From positions 1-7,679 of the forward strand of contig CABVDL010000112.1 of the NCBI GenBank assembly GCA_902497035.1: a DNA stretch of 7,679 nucleotides, given 5' to 3'. A program made the translations under genes and the position numbers. Positions 7,583 to 7,679 of this stretch are shown piece after piece (the stretch's first letter is position 1; each line of letters starts with the position of its first letter). Under the pieces are notes generated by a model. The model was not told where the DNA came from. It worked only from the letters and a program-made list of their open reading frames with translations, and did no database searches. The stretch is from an uncultured Prevotella sp. (GTDB lineage: Bacteria > Bacteroidota > Bacteroidia > Bacteroidales > Bacteroidaceae).

Positions 7583-7622
7583 CGGGATAGTCTTTCGGGC
7601 AAAGGCTATCCCGTAATTTTTT
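7583..7622 (+). terminator. Rho-independent terminator of the SusCD operon
   Basis: CGGGATAGTCTTT (7583-7595) pairs with AAAGGCTATCCCG (7601-7613) as a 13-bp stem with one G-U pair and a five-base loop, CGGGC. After TAA, a run of six T (7617-7622) follows. The stem begins 39 bases after the stop codon of the third gene, with no further ORF between. This indicates that the operon ends with the lipoprotein and does not continue into enzyme genes on the same transcript. Confidence 0.9.
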
Positions 7623-7679
7623 CCGACTTCGTCAATGCATCACCCTGAATCGAGAATAAGTTTTTGGAAAATAGTCACG
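7620..7679 (+). repeat. Terminator-linked 60-bp repeat, copy 2 (cut by window end)
   Basis: Starting in the T-tract of the operon terminator (TTTCCGACTTCGTCAATG), this segment runs to the window edge at GGAAAATAGTCACG. It is the inverted counterpart of 133-194, differing by three substitutions and two single-base indels. The match reaches the last base, so the element may continue past the window. Like copy 1, it lies directly beyond a terminator hairpin in the same sense as the terminated transcript. Confidence 0.85.

Noticed and set aside
133..7679. Invertible phase-variation switch of the SusCD promoter
   Set aside because: The inverted repeats enclose the whole promoter-operon-terminator unit, so inversion would not disconnect promoter and genes. 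No invertase gene and no short inverted repeats flank the promoter itself.

Overview
The window looks like a chromosomal fragment from a gut or oral-type Bacteroidales bacterium, perhaps Prevotella-like; genus cannot be fixed from sequence alone. Support for this: a SusC/SusD pair, lipoproteins with an L-A-G-C-S-D lipobox, Bacteroidota-type promoter boxes (TAnnTTTG with an upstream TTTG), no Shine-Dalgarno sequences before the genes, and GC-rich genes set in AT-rich spacers.

Layout. Bases 1-38 hold nothing I can assign beyond a run of eight T (16-23). Bases 39-95 are a GC-rich palindromic repeat cluster. Bases 133-194 hold one copy of a roughly 60-bp element whose second, inverted copy closes the window (7620-7679). 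A strong hairpin terminator (192-232) ends a minus-strand tRNA-Arg(CCU) gene (254-325), which has a near-perfect Bacteroidota promoter (341-372). The divergent spacer 326-578 carries that promoter, an AT-rich tandem repeat and palindrome (449-468), and the probable -7 box of the operon promoter (510-517).

The plus strand then carries one apparent three-gene operon: a SusC/RagA-type TonB-dependent outer-membrane transporter (579-4112), a SusD/RagB-type surface substrate-binding lipoprotein (4128-6017), and a third lipoprotein (6056-7543) with a small N-terminal domain and a larger repetitive beta-rich C-terminal part. A rho-independent terminator (7583-7622) closes the unit. The likely joint role is capture of a glycan or other oligomer by the two lipoproteins at the cell surface and its TonB-driven import through the SusC barrel under the SusD lid. 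No glycoside hydrolase, lyase, peptidase, hybrid two-component sensor or ECF sigma/anti-sigma gene is in the window, so the substrate and regulator cannot be named.

The core operon is ordinary for this phylum. The most unusual observation is the 60-bp element: both copies begin in the T-tract of a terminator hairpin and have the same orientation relative to the transcript that ends there, which makes them inverted relative to each other and places them at both ends of the tRNA-plus-operon block.
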